From Streptomyces sp. R302 (GTDB lineage Bacteria; Actinomycetota; Actinomycetes; Streptomycetales; Streptomycetaceae): a stretch of 64,000 nt of DNA. The notes beneath the pieces were generated by a model. The model was not told the DNA's origin. It ran no database searches and saw nothing but the letters and a program-made list of their open reading frames with translations. The first letter of the stretch is position 1. Each line of letters starts with the position of its first letter. A program made the translations under genes and the position numbers. The stretch is from NCBI RefSeq assembly GCF_012927245.1, contig NZ_JABBGE010000005.1, positions 248,001-312,000 on the forward strand, written 5' to 3'. Of the stretch, positions 15,664 through 25,565 are shown in pieces.

Positions 15664-16587
15664 TCAGCGACCGGGCCACTCCGGCGCGTCCCTGAGCGCG
15701 TCGGGGGCGGCGGCGAGCGGCCAGGCCCAGGTCGGCTGCTCGTTGAACCTCAAGTCGGTTAGCAGGCGGGCGAGTTGGGGACCGGCGATGGCGGTGCCGT
15801 CGGGGACGGTGGAGCCGTGGACGGCGCGCAGCCGCTCGAAGCGGGCGAGTTCGTGCTCGTAGAGGGAGACGGCCGAGGCGGTGCCGGCCGCGAGGCGGTC
15901 GTGGGGCAGGGTGCGGTGCAGTACGAGGAGCGGGGGCTCGATGTCCTCGGCGATCGCGGCGGCGAGCCGCGCGTGACCGTCCAGGACCAGATGGCAGTCG
16001 AGACCGCTCACCCACCACAGCAGCACGGGCGGCAGCGTTCCCTCCCTGGCCTGCTTGCGGTAGGCCTTCACCCGGCCGTCGTCGGCGTCCGGCAGGGGGC
16101 GCAGCGGCAGTACCTCCCACGACCCGGAGTGCACGTACCAGTCGATGTGGCCGTCCGGATGGCCCTCGACGAGCATCGAGCCCCAGTACTCCCCGTGCGT
16201 GCACCCCGAGGGCCGCCACCGCAGGAGCCGGGTCCCGGAGGTCAGCAGCCAGCGCCCCTCGTGCAGCGGGCCGTCCGGGGCCTCGGCGAGGTGGCGGGCG
16301 AAGCGGTGGGCCCACCGCTCCGGGGCGCCGGAGAGTGCGCGTGCCGTGTCGGCGCGCAGCGGCGGGACGACGGAGCGGTACGCGTCGGTGCGCCGGAAGT
16401 CGACGCCCATCAGGTCCTCGTCGACGAAGGCGAGCAGCACGGGCCGCGACTCCTGGGCGATCAGCAGCCGCTGCCCCGCGCCGCTGAACACGCACAGTCC
16501 CGGCCGGGGCCGGTCGTCCCGTACGTCCAGGGTCAGCCCGGCCCACAGGCCGTCGTCCCGGGTGAGGTCGTCGCTTCGCACACGCAT
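15664..16587 (-). CDS. hypothetical protein with ParB-like motif
   Basis: 307 aa, ATG at 16587. The C-terminal half contains 'HLVLDGHARLAAAIAEDIEP', which resembles the substrate loop of ParB/sulfiredoxin-type proteins, where a 'DGxxR' motif precedes a helix. The N-terminal part is rich in Trp and acidic residues. No signal peptide or membrane segment is seen. Its 3' end touches the response-regulator debris, suggesting that the rearrangement breakpoint lies just beyond the gene. I cannot name a function. Confidence 0.7.
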   Translation of the reverse strand: MRVRSDDLTRDDGLWAGLTLDVRDDRPRPGLCVFSGAGQRLLIAQESRPVLLAFVDEDLMGVDFRRTDAYRSVVPPLRADTARALSGAPERWAHRFARHLAEAPDGPLHEGRWLLTSGTRLLRWRPSGCTHGEYWGSMLVEGHPDGHIDWYVHSGSWEVLPLRPLPDADDGRVKAYRKQAREGTLPPVLLWWVSGLDCHLVLDGHARLAAAIAEDIEPPLLVLHRTLPHDRLAAGTASAVSLYEHELARFERLRAVHGSTVPDGTAIAGPQLARLLTDLRFNEQPTWAWPLAAAPDALRDAPEWPGR

Positions 16588-16605
16588 ACCGCGACCCTAG
16601 ACGGT

Positions 16606-16644
16606 CGCCGGACGCCCGCCCCCCGGAGGGGCGGGCGTCCGGCG
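16606..16644 (-). terminator. 17-bp hairpin terminator of the PL6 gene
   Basis: A perfect 17-bp stem (arms 16606-16622 and 16628-16644) with a 5-nt loop CCGGA begins 8 nt downstream of the PL6 stop codon on the minus strand. No U-tract follows. Confidence 0.85.
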
Positions 16645-16651
16645 GGCGGGC

Positions 16652-18085
16652 TCAGCTCGCGTTCGGGCCGACGTCGGTGGTCGTCAGGGGGCGGCGGACC
16701 GGGGCGAGGGTGGAGTACTCGTCGGCGCCGACGTCGCGGGCGGTGCCGCGCGCGTGCCCGTCGGCGTCCTCGGCGAGGGCCAGGGAGGTGAGGGTGGCGG
16801 CGTCGACGGCCGGGCTGCCGGCGGTGAGCCGGTGGACCCCGTCGGCGTCCTTGCGGAGGAGGGGGTCGACGCGGCGGAAGCCGGCGGACGGGATGGTGCC
16901 GTTCGCGGCCGAACCCCACAGGATGTTGCCCTGCCAGGTGAAGCCGGTGGCGCTGCCGAGGGCGACCAGGCTGCCGGAGGAGGCGACGAGGACGTTGTCG
17001 GCGACGACGACGTCCCGGGGCCCGTACGTCCGGCTCTCGCCGGAGATCGTCGCGGAGTTGCCGACGAGCGTGTTGTGCGCGATGACGGCCCGGTCGCAGG
17101 CGTCGTTCCCGCGCCGCTCCTCGGTCGTCTCGCCGTCGTGGTGGTCGCGGGTGGTGCCGCTGCCGATGACGATGCCGCGCGAGGTCGTGCCGGAGATGTG
17201 GTTGTTCACGACGAGGTGGTCGTTGCCGTACAGGCGGACACCGTTCGCGCCGCCGAGGACGTGGTTGCCCGACACGGTGGTGGCGTTGCCGTGCCGCAGC
17301 ACGATGCCGCCCTTGCTGTCGCGGAGGGTGTTGTAACGGATGGTGTTCCCCGAGGACTTGACCGAGATCGCCTCCGGGTCGCCGTCGCAGCGCTCGAAGA
17401 GGTTGTACTCGACCACGGCGTCGGCCGTGGACAGCGCGCGGTGGCTGACGCCGAGGCGGATCGCCTCGCCGCCGTTGGCGCCGGTGTAGGAGTGGTCGGC
17501 GAAGTGGTTGCGGAAGATGTGGGTGCGCTGGGCCATGGCGGTCGTGCCCGGCCCGTCGACCACGAGGAAGATGCCCTGGGTGCCGCGGTGGTGGAAGTGG
17601 TTGCGGTCGATCTTGGCGTCGTCGCCCCGGACCGTCACCCAGTCGAGCCCGTCGCGGTCGGCGAGCTTGAAGTCGTTGCGCGTCAGCCGGATCCGGGAAC
17701 AGTCGGCGGGGATGGCGAACGTGCTCGTCTGCCGGAACGCGAACCCGCTGATCGTGATGTTGGCGGACGCCGAGAGCACGAACCCGACGGGCCCGTTGAG
17801 CACGGCACCCCCGCGACTGGCCGACACGATCGTGATCGGCGCGGCCGACGTCCCCTCCTTGCCCGCGATCCGGACGCCGGACGAGGGCACGGTGTACGAG
17901 CCGTTCGCGAGCACGATCCGGTCGCCGGGCACGGCGGCGTCGATCGCGCTCTGCAGCGCGGCGATGCTGCCGACGCTGACGGTCCCCGCCGCCGCGGCCG
18001 CCCCCTGCGCGGCCCCGACGACGGGCACGGCCAGAGCGGCCGCCGAACCCATCAGACTCCCCTTGAGAAACGTACGTCGTCGCAT
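16652..18085 (-). CDS. Tat-exported polysaccharide lyase, family PL6-like
   Basis: 477 aa from ATG 18085, with AGGAGG 8 nt upstream. The N-terminus 'MRRRTFLKGSLMGSAAALAV' is a twin-arginine-type signal, so it is secreted folded. The rest is a right-handed parallel beta-helix with many Asn-rich rungs ('RLTRNDFKLADRDGLDWV', 'IRYNTLRDSKGGIVLRHGN'). 'ISVKSSGNTIRYN' followed by 'LRHG' carries the Lys and Arg that act as base and acid in PL6 enzymes such as chondroitinase B and alginate lyase. It therefore probably cleaves an external uronic-acid polysaccharide by beta-elimination; whether alginate or another polymer cannot be said. It is a single-gene unit with its own terminator. Confidence 0.88.
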   Translation of the reverse strand: MRRRTFLKGSLMGSAAALAVPVVGAAQGAAAAAGTVSVGSIAALQSAIDAAVPGDRIVLANGSYTVPSSGVRIAGKEGTSAAPITIVSASRGGAVLNGPVGFVLSASANITISGFAFRQTSTFAIPADCSRIRLTRNDFKLADRDGLDWVTVRGDDAKIDRNHFHHRGTQGIFLVVDGPGTTAMAQRTHIFRNHFADHSYTGANGGEAIRLGVSHRALSTADAVVEYNLFERCDGDPEAISVKSSGNTIRYNTLRDSKGGIVLRHGNATTVSGNHVLGGANGVRLYGNDHLVVNNHISGTTSRGIVIGSGTTRDHHDGETTEERRGNDACDRAVIAHNTLVGNSATISGESRTYGPRDVVVADNVLVASSGSLVALGSATGFTWQGNILWGSAANGTIPSAGFRRVDPLLRKDADGVHRLTAGSPAVDAATLTSLALAEDADGHARGTARDVGADEYSTLAPVRRPLTTTDVGPNAS

Positions 18086-18201
18086 GATGCAAGCCTCCTG
18101 AAGTGGTCCCCTCCACCCTCCCCCCGGCCCCTGCCGTCCCACTGACGCCTCACTAACGCGCCGGACGCCGCTGTCCGAGGCGGCGGCTAGTGTGCTGACG
18201 C

Positions 18202-19482
18202 ATGAAGATCGAATCCCTGCTCGAAGACCTGTACGGCGACGATCCCGCCCGGGCCGAGGCCGCCGCCGAGGAGATCGTCGCGCGGGGCGAGGAGCTCGTG
18301 CCGGGCCTGCTGGCGGGGGCCGCCGGCGGCTCGGGGTCGGCACGGCTCAAGCCCTACCAGCGGGCGCTCGGGCTGATCGGGCCGGCCGCCTTCGACGGGC
18401 TGGTCGCCGCCTGGCGCCGGGAGGAGGTGTCCGGCTGGCTGGCGAACCGGCTGCTCACGGCCTTCGACGAGCGGTGCGCCGACCGGTACGCCGAGCTGGC
18501 GGCCTCCCCGAAGTACGGCGTGGCCGGCGAAGGATTCTCCGGTCTCCTGCGGCTGCGCACCGACTCCGAGGCCGGGCTGCGGGCCCTGGTGGCCTGCTAC
18601 GCGCACGGCCGCGCCGTCCCGTACAAGGCCGACGACTACGCCCGCGCCCTGCACGACGCCTTCCGGCCCCGGCTGCGCGCCCTGCGCCGCGACCCGGGCG
18701 TGCCGCCGCGCGTCCGGCGAGGCGCCATGGCCGCCCTCGTCGTGGGCGGCGGGGCGGACGCGCTCGACGACCGCGACCGCGCCACGGTCGAGCGGCTGAT
18801 CCGGGTGAAGATCCCGCACGAGACCCCGGCCCTCCCGTCGAACGTGCTCAGCGGCTGGTGGATGGCCGTGCCGGCCGCCTCGTACGAGGGGCTCTTCGAC
18901 GCCCTCGACCTGCACGACCGCCGACCCGTCACCTGCGCCGCGGGCAACGCCGCCTCCGAGGGACGGCAGATCCGGGTGCCAGGGAAGGCGGACGGGGACC
19001 GCGCCCGCTCCGTGGGCCGGGTCTTCGTCACCCCCGAACTCGACGGCTGGCGGCTGATCTTCGGCGACTACGACCTTCTCGTCGGCGACGACTGGGACGA
19101 CATCACCGACACGGTGGAGCGGCTCAGCACGCACTGCGGACAGGCCCAGTTCTTCTTCCTCGACGACGCCGGCGGCTCCGACGTGTGGATGGTCGCCGAG
19201 AACGGCACGGTGATCCGCCGGTTCGTCGCCGAGGGCGACCCCGAAGGGGAGGGCGCCCCGCTGCCCTGGGAGACCCTCGCCGTCGACGCGCCCGACTACG
19301 ACCCGGAGTACGACGACGCCCCGCCCCACGCGGGCACCCTGGGTGCCCGTTCCGCCTGCGCCCACCTCTCCGTCGACCCCAACGAGATCGGACCGGAGAC
19401 GCGGGTGCGCGGCCACGGCTGGCTGGCCGTCACCGCCCCCGGCGTCGGACACGGCGCCTTCCCGGGACGCCTGCCCCTCTGA
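18202..19482 (+). CDS. hypothetical HEAT-like helical protein
   Basis: 426 aa. The first half is a series of amphipathic helix pairs ('ARAEAAAEEIVARGEELVPG', 'QRALGLIGPAAFDGLVAAW') of HEAT/Armadillo character. The second half is mixed ('GWRLIFGDYDLLVGDDWDDI', 'AQFFFLDDAGGSDVWMVAEN'), resembling streptomycete proteins of unknown function. No ribosome site precedes the ATG, but TAGTGT (18189-18194) sits 7 nt upstream, so the transcript may be leaderless. It is convergent with another HEAT-like gene 18 bp away. Confidence 0.75.
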   Translation: MKIESLLEDLYGDDPARAEAAAEEIVARGEELVPGLLAGAAGGSGSARLKPYQRALGLIGPAAFDGLVAAWRREEVSGWLANRLLTAFDERCADRYAELAASPKYGVAGEGFSGLLRLRTDSEAGLRALVACYAHGRAVPYKADDYARALHDAFRPRLRALRRDPGVPPRVRRGAMAALVVGGGADALDDRDRATVERLIRVKIPHETPALPSNVLSGWWMAVPAASYEGLFDALDLHDRRPVTCAAGNAASEGRQIRVPGKADGDRARSVGRVFVTPELDGWRLIFGDYDLLVGDDWDDITDTVERLSTHCGQAQFFFLDDAGGSDVWMVAENGTVIRRFVAEGDPEGEGAPLPWETLAVDAPDYDPEYDDAPPHAGTLGARSACAHLSVDPNEIGPETRVRGHGWLAVTAPGVGHGAFPGRLPL

Positions 19483-19500
19483 CCCCGACGCGCCTCGGGC

Positions 19501-22500
19501 TCAGTCGGCGTCGCTCAGGTCCGCCTCGTACGCCGACTCCCGGACGTCCGGCTCCGGATGGCGGCGCAGCGCGAGCACGGCCGCCCGGCACTGCTCCGGC
19601 CAGCCCTGCCGGGACCCGAGAGCCGTCGCGAGCGCGGCGGCGAGAAGACCCCGCACGAGGTCGCCGCTGTCGCCGAGGGTCCGTACGACGGCGAGGACGG
19701 CGGCCGGGTCGGCGAGGGGCGCGCGGTACCGATGGGCCCCGTCGAGGTCCTCGGCGGCCACGGCCGCGAGAACCGGGCGGTCCGCGACGGCGTCCACCAA
19801 CTCATCTAGCGCGGCCGTGAGTTCGACCTCTGTCGCGGTCATGTCCACCGCGCGGACGAGGAGTTCGACGCGCGTGGTCGTGGCCAGCGGCTCGTCCGCG
19901 AGGCGCCGGGCCAGGGCCGCGCAGTCCCCGGGTTCCTGCTGCGGCGACGACAGGAGGGAACGCAGCCTGCGGAACGCCGGCAGGTCGCCGTCCCGCCCGC
20001 CGCCCTCCGGCTCACCGGCCGCGACGCGCGCCAGCAGCCGGTCCACCGCCTCGCACAGCACGCTGCCCGGCGCCACACCGCCGAGCGGATGCGGGAGCCC
20101 GGAGCGGGACAGCTCGTTGAGGCCGCTGCTCACCGACCAGAGCCTGCCCGTCCTGGTGCTGTCCGTGTAGACCGTCACGAGCGCGTCGGCCGCCTCCGGC
20201 GCGTACCGGGCCCAGTCGGCGAGGCCGGACAGGGCGCGGTACGCCGTCTCCTCGTCGGCGGCGAACGCAAGGCGCGCGGCCAGCGCGCCGAACCGCCGCC
20301 GGTGCGCCCGCGCCAGCTCCGCCGGCTGCACGCCCAGGACGGCGAGCCGTGCCGGTTCCGGTCCCTCGGCCACCGCCGCCTCCAGCAGCGCCCACATCTC
20401 CTCGGCGGGCAGCAGCGCCATGGCGAGGCCCACGACGGTGGCGCGCACATCGGGGTGGACGCCGGGCGTCCGGCCCACCCGGGACAGCAGCGCGGTGGCG
20501 GCCGCCGGGGGGGAGGTGGCGGACGGCGAGCCGCGCGGCGGCCTTCCGGACGGTGACCTTCACCCCCGTCTCACGGGTCAGGACGGAGTGGAGCAGGGCC
20601 GCGACCTGGGACGGCCGGGCGTGGAGAGCGGCGCGGTCGGCGGCCGACCAGGCCGCGACGGCCCGGTCGTCACCCGCGAGGTCGAGCAGGGGGGTGAGGG
20701 CCGACACCGGATCGTCGGTGTGCGCGGCGGCGTCGAGCGCGGCCGCCGCGAGCGCCGGCTCGACGGGGGAGTCGGTGGCGGGGCCGCCGTCCGGCGGCGG
20801 AGGGGCGTACTGCTGGAGCAGGGCCCGGCCGTGTGCGGGAACCGGTGCCACCGCGCGGAGGAGTGCGGCCCGCTCGTCGATGCCCCGGTCGGGGTCCGCG
20901 ACGGCGGTGGCCGCCAGCCGGACGGCGGCCTCCTGCTGCCGGGGCAGCCACCGGTCGGCGTGCCGGAACGGCGGCAGCGCCCGTACGGTCCCCGCCGCCG
21001 GGAACCGGCCGCCGGGGAGCGAGGACTCCGCCAGGGCGGGGTCCAGGAGGTCGGTGCGCTCGGCGGCCAGGACGGCGAGGACCGGGGGCAGGAAGACCGC
21101 CGAGGGCTCCCGGTCCAGGAGCGCGACGACGCGGACGCCACGGGTCGCCGGATCGGCGAGCCAGGCGGCGGCGACGTCACCGAAGCTCCCGTCGGAACAG
21201 ACGGCCAGCGCCTTCTCCAGGCGGTCCTGGAGCTCGGGGACGCCGTACGCGAGGCGCCCGCAGGACGCGACCAGGGCGAGCAGCGGCGCGACCTCGCCGC
21301 GGGCGGCGCTCCGGTCCAGCCACGGGCCCAGCGCGCCGACCACGGAACGTACCCCGTCGGCCCGCAACGACCCTTCGAGTGCGCCGAGTTCGACCGATCC
21401 GGTGTACGCGGTCAGAGCCTCCAGGAGGCGCGCCGCGAGCGCTGGTGCGGAAGCCGTGCCGGAGAGCAGTGTCACGGCCAGCGTACGGATCGTGTCGCGG
21501 GTCGCGGGGGAGCGGTCCCGGGCCCTCAAGGCGTCCAGGCACAGCCGCTCCAGGGACTCGGAACCGCCGGAGTCGCCCTCGACCGCGGTGAGCAGGAGCG
21601 GCGCCGGGACCAGGGTGAGGGAGCGGAGGACGTCCCGGCGGACGGGGTCGCGCTCGTTGGTGAGACGGCCGGCGGCCTGGGCGAGGACCTCGGCGACCTG
21701 CTCCGGGTCACGGTTCAGGGTGGCGTTGAGGATCAGCCGGGACCAGGCCGTAGAGCGGTCGTCCGCGTCGCCGGTGGCGAGGGCGGCCAGCAGTCGGGGG
21801 CGGGCCTCGGCCGGCGGGAACAGGGCGAGCAGGTCCTGGACGTCACCCGCCGATCCGTCCCCGGCCTCGATCGCGTCGACGGCGGCACGCGCCCGGGCGC
21901 GCTGTTCCGCCGCCGGCAGCAGGCCGAGCACGCCCGAGTGGGCCCGGAGGTTTCGGCGCGGAGGCGCCACGGCCACGACGGAGTCCAGGAACGCGCCCCG
22001 GCGCGCCGGCGGCAGCGCCCGCAGCAGGGTGCGGAAGGCGTTCCGGTGGAACCACAGCGCCCCGAGGGCGGGCAGCGACGGCGGCTCCGCGGCCACGAGC
22101 CGGCGCATGACCGCCGGCCCCGGCGTCCGCTCCCAGCGCCCCGCCGCCCGGTCCGGATCGGCGAACCACCGCGCGACGCGCTCGGCGTCCACCGCGACGA
22201 GCTCCGCCAGCCGGTCGTGGACCGGCCCGGGCAGGTCGTCCGGGCCGTAGGTCTCCAGCAGGTCCAGGACGCGCTCCGGCGCGGCGGCGAGCGCCGTGGC
22301 GAGCCCGGTCGCGTACCGCTTCCACCACGAGTTGCGCAACCAGCGGGTGAGCGAGGCGAGTTCACGCTCGGCGTGGTCGAGCACCGCGAGCGGATGCCGT
22401 CGGGCCAGGGTGCCCCAGTCCTCGTACGCCAGGGCGTCCGCGACCTCGGGCAGCAGCCGCGCGGCGAACTCCGTGGAGCAGCCCGCGAGGAGCAGCGCCG

Positions 22501-23014
22501 CGTCCCGGTCGCCGTACTCGACGCGCACCCGCCGCGCGAGCCGCTCGGCGAGCGCGGCCCGCCGCCCGTCGCGCAGCAGCCGGGCGAGATCGGCGCGGAC
22601 GACGGCGGGGGCGTCGGTGTAGGCGGCCTCGACGGCGCGGTCGAACGAGGCGTCGGCTCCGGTCCGGGCTCCGCCTTCGCCTTCGCCTTCGGTTTCGGCT
22701 GCGTCTTCGGCTGCGTCTTCGGCTTCCGCGATGGGCAGGCGGTGGGCGCAGCGGAGCGCGTACCGGCGGACGACGGGATCGAGGTCGCCGAGCCGGGCCA
22801 GCAGGTACGCGGCGTCCCCCGCGGCGAGCGCCGCCAGCGCACCCAGGCGCCGCTCGTACGCACCGAGCGCGTCCAGTTCGACGAGCAGCGGGCGCAAGTC
22901 GCCCCGGGCGGCGAGCCGGTGGGCGGTGACGGCGGTGAACCGGAGCCGGGCGGCGTGGGGCAGGGGCGCGAGAGCGGCGAGCAGCTCGCCGGCGGTGGAG
23001 ATCATCGCGGGCAT
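19501..23014 (-). CDS. large HEAT-like repeat protein, frameshifted at a G7 run
   Basis: The N-terminal 833 codons run from ATG 23014 (or 23005) to a homopolymer of seven G (20507-20513). There the frame switches and another open frame carries on as 'HLPPAAATALLSRVGRTPG' down to the TGA at 19501. With six G the two parts join into one protein of about 1170 aa. It is composed of Ala/Leu/Arg-rich helical repeats, with an acidic Glu/Ala linker near residue 120. This is a DNA-repair- or scaffold-like architecture of unknown function. The shift may be an indel in the read, a true inactivation or slippage-based switching. No catalytic motif is seen. Confidence 0.75.
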
Positions 23015-23162
23015 TGTGCCCGAGGGAGTCGACCCGGGCCCAACGAATATCGCACCACGGGGGGAGGGAGAGGGGGAGGGGGATGGGGCAGGCGGCCCCC
23101 CGGCGCACGTCCATGTCGGATTCCTGCCGGACGGCGGAGGCCGTTCCTGCTTGGCTGAGCCC

Positions 23163-23984
23163 ATGACCAGCAACGCACCGCACGGATCCGCGCTCTTCCG
23201 CTCCCTCCACACCTCCGCCCGCCCGCTCGCGCTCGCCAACGCATGGGACGCGGCCGGCGCCCGGATCGTCGAGGCCGCGGGCGCTCCCGCGATCGCCACG
23301 ACCAGCGCCGGCGTCGCCTGGTCGCTGGGAGCCCCCGACGGCGACCGCGTCCCCCGGGACCTCGCACTCGACGCGATCGCCCGGATCGCGGCGGCGGTCA
23401 CCGTGCCGGTGAGCGCCGACATCGAGGGTGGCCACGGCCGGAGCCCCGAGGAGGTCGCGGACACCGTCACCCGCGTCCTGGAAGCCGGCGTCGTGGGCGT
23501 CAACATCGAGGACGGCACCCGTCCGCCGGGTGCCCTCGCCGCCCGCCTGGAGGCCGTACGCGCCGCCGCCGACCGGGCGGGCGCCGACGTCTTCGTCAAC
23601 GCCCGGGTCGACACGTACCTGCTGGGACTGGGCGACCCCGCGACCCGGCTGCGGGACACTCTGGCGCGGGCCCGGGCGTACGTCGACGCCGGAGCGGACG
23701 GCGTCTTCGTCCCCGGCGTCACCGACCCCGACCTCATCAGGTCCCTCGCCGACGCCCTGACGGTCCCCCTCAACGTCCTGGCGGGCCCCGGCGCCCTCTC
23801 GGTGCCCGAGCTGGGAGCCCTGGGCGTGGCCCGCGTCAGTCTCGGTTCGGGCCTCGCCCAGTCCGCCTACGCGGCGGTACGGCAGGCGGCGCGTGAACTG
23901 TACGGCGACGGCGGGTACGCGGCCTCGCTGCGGCAGGCCCTGGACTACACGGAGGTCAACGGCCTGTTCGACACGTCCGGTTGA
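23163..23984 (+). CDS. isocitrate lyase/PEP mutase family protein
   Basis: 273 aa TIM-barrel of the isocitrate lyase/phosphoenolpyruvate mutase superfamily. The hallmark 'ADIEGGHG' holds metal ligands Asp86 and Glu88, 'VNIEDG' gives further ligands, and 'ANAWDAAGARI' is the conserved N-terminal loop. It lacks the Cys of the 'KKCGH' loop of true isocitrate and methylisocitrate lyases, so a C-C lyase or hydrolase acting on another 2-oxo or carboxylate substrate is more likely. A purine-rich stretch separates it from the divergent HEAT-like gene. The ATG has only a weak ribosome site. Confidence 0.85.
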   Translation: MTSNAPHGSALFRSLHTSARPLALANAWDAAGARIVEAAGAPAIATTSAGVAWSLGAPDGDRVPRDLALDAIARIAAAVTVPVSADIEGGHGRSPEEVADTVTRVLEAGVVGVNIEDGTRPPGALAARLEAVRAAADRAGADVFVNARVDTYLLGLGDPATRLRDTLARARAYVDAGADGVFVPGVTDPDLIRSLADALTVPLNVLAGPGALSVPELGALGVARVSLGSGLAQSAYAAVRQAARELYGDGGYAASLRQALDYTEVNGLFDTSG

Positions 23985-24111
23985 CCGCGTCGCCGGCACC
24001 GGAGCCCTGCGGGCGCCGGCACAGGAGCCCTACGGGGGACCGAATGATCGGATGACCGGACGATCGGCCCGTTATGCTGCCTTGTCCCCGTGGCCAGGAA
24101 GGAACCCCTGT

Positions 24112-24666
24112 ATGAGCAGCGCCGTCTCCCCGTTCCCCGCTCGGATCGAGCTGTCGGGAGAAGGGCTCGTCCTGCGCGACTGGACGGAGGCCGACGTGTC
24201 CGCGATGCCGGACCTGTTCGAGGACCCCGACGTCGCGTACTGGACGCCGATCGTCTCGCCCTTCGAGGGGCAGGCCGCCGCCGCGCGCGTGGAGATGGCC
24301 CGGAAGCTGCGGTCGGAGGGCAGGACCATCCTCCTCGCCATCACCGTCGACGGCGGCGCGCCGCTCGGCGAGGTGATGCTGCGCCGCCTCCCCGACGGCG
24401 CGGAGCTCGGTTACGCCGTCGGCCCCGCCCACCGCGGCCGGGGCCTCGCGGCGCGCGCGGTGCGGATCATGGCCGCGTACGCCTTCGAACAGCTCGGCCT
24501 GGAGCGGGTGGTCCTGGAGCTGGAGGCCGAGAACGCCGCCAGCGTCGCCGTGGCGACCAAGACGGGCTTCACCCTCCTCGACGTCCCCCTGATCGAGGGC
24601 GAGGAGAAGGGCCGCCCCTTCGCCCTCCAGACCTGGGGCCTGTCCCGGACTCCCGAGGCCTCCTGA
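24112..24666 (+). CDS. GNAT N-acetyltransferase
   Basis: 184 aa with AGGAAGGA upstream of the ATG. It has the RimJ/RimL layout: 'LVLRDWTEADVSAMPDLFED' at the start, 'ELGYAVGPAHRGRGLAARAV' with the acetyl-CoA pyrophosphate loop (Arg/Gly-x-x-Gly), and 'LELEAENAASVAVATKTGF' before the end. The substrate is unknown. Its stop codon is in the first unit of a 10-bp repeat, and the next gene begins right after the last unit. Confidence 0.88.
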   Translation: MSSAVSPFPARIELSGEGLVLRDWTEADVSAMPDLFEDPDVAYWTPIVSPFEGQAAAARVEMARKLRSEGRTILLAITVDGGAPLGEVMLRRLPDGAELGYAVGPAHRGRGLAARAVRIMAAYAFEQLGLERVVLELEAENAASVAVATKTGFTLLDVPLIEGEEKGRPFALQTWGLSRTPEAS

Positions 24667-24697
24667 AGCCTCCTGAAGCTCCCGGAAGTCTCCTGAG
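24658..24697. repeat. 10-bp tandem repeat spanning a stop codon
   Basis: Four units of consensus GCCTCCTGAA lie at 24658, 24668, 24678 and 24688; the first two are identical. The TGA in unit 1 ends the GNAT gene and the last unit ends one base before the next ATG. Because the unit is not a multiple of three, the TGAs fall in different frames. Confidence 0.85.
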
Positions 24698-25495
24698 ATG
24701 GCCCTCCCTCCCGACGAGTCGGTGCTCGACGCGCTGGACGCGTACCTGGAGGCGCGCTGGGACGGTGCCGCCGCGCAGGCCCCGGAGCTGCCGGAGCACC
24801 GTCCGGAGGAGGGGACGCTCGTCGGATGGGTGCGCGAACGGCTCCGGGAGCTGCCGGCCGGCCCGACCCGCGACTCCGCGCTCCAGGCGGGCACGCTGCT
24901 GCGGGAGTTCCGGAGCCGGCGCTCCGCGTGGAACGCCGCCGCGCTGCGGCTGCTCGACGACACGTACACCTTCGTCGCGACCGGCCCGCGGCGCCACGAC
25001 GACTGGGCGCACGACGTACGTGCCGTCATGCACCGGTCGGTACGCGACCCCCGCGGCTGGATCCGGCTGGACGGCGACCGTACCGGCGACGTCCGCGACA
25101 CCCTGCCCGCCTACCCCTTCGACCCTCCCGCCGCGTCCGACTTCCCCGCCCGCCTCCGCCCCGTGGACGCGGACGAGGCGGCCGGCGCGCTCGCCGTCAT
25201 GGCCGAGGAGTGGCAGGCGGAGCCCGCCCCGGTCCGCACCCGCCCCGACCGCGACGCCCTCCTGGCGGACGCCCGCACCCTGCTCGACCGGTACGGTCCC
25301 GACGCCCGGTACTGGACCAACGCGACCACAGCCCAGGCCGGCTCCGACTTCGTCGCGGCGGGCCTCGCGGGCACCCGATCCCACCCCTTCGTCACCGGCG
25401 CGTACGTCGGCGGCCTGGACCTCCTCGAAGACCTGGGCCTGATCGCAGTGAGCGCCGACGAGGTGGGCGTCTTCTGGTCCATCGGCGCGTACTGA
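24698..25495 (+). CDS. hypothetical protein
   Basis: 265 aa, no membrane segment or signal peptide. Conserved-looking stretches are 'LREFRSRRSAWNAAALRLLD' and, near the end, 'YWTNATTAQAGSDFVAAGLA' and 'VGVFWSIGAY'. It probably forms an operon with the GNAT gene (31-bp gap filled by repeats) and the DinB gene (70-bp gap). The family is unrecognised. The 'WTN' segment is reminiscent of the protein at 6715-7218, but I would not claim homology. Confidence 0.65.
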   Translation: MALPPDESVLDALDAYLEARWDGAAAQAPELPEHRPEEGTLVGWVRERLRELPAGPTRDSALQAGTLLREFRSRRSAWNAAALRLLDDTYTFVATGPRRHDDWAHDVRAVMHRSVRDPRGWIRLDGDRTGDVRDTLPAYPFDPPAASDFPARLRPVDADEAAGALAVMAEEWQAEPAPVRTRPDRDALLADARTLLDRYGPDARYWTNATTAQAGSDFVAAGLAGTRSHPFVTGAYVGGLDLLEDLGLIAVSADEVGVFWSIGAY

Positions 25496-25565
25496 GACGG
25501 CCCGGGTCCGGGCCCGGCGAGAAAACACGTCGACATGGCCGTGCCGGCAGGAAAGACTGCGCGCG

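Noticed and set aside
23057..23090. G/A-rich purine tract between the HEAT-like and PEP-mutase-family genes
   Set aside because: No period, palindrome or promoter match; it looks like biased spacer sequence.
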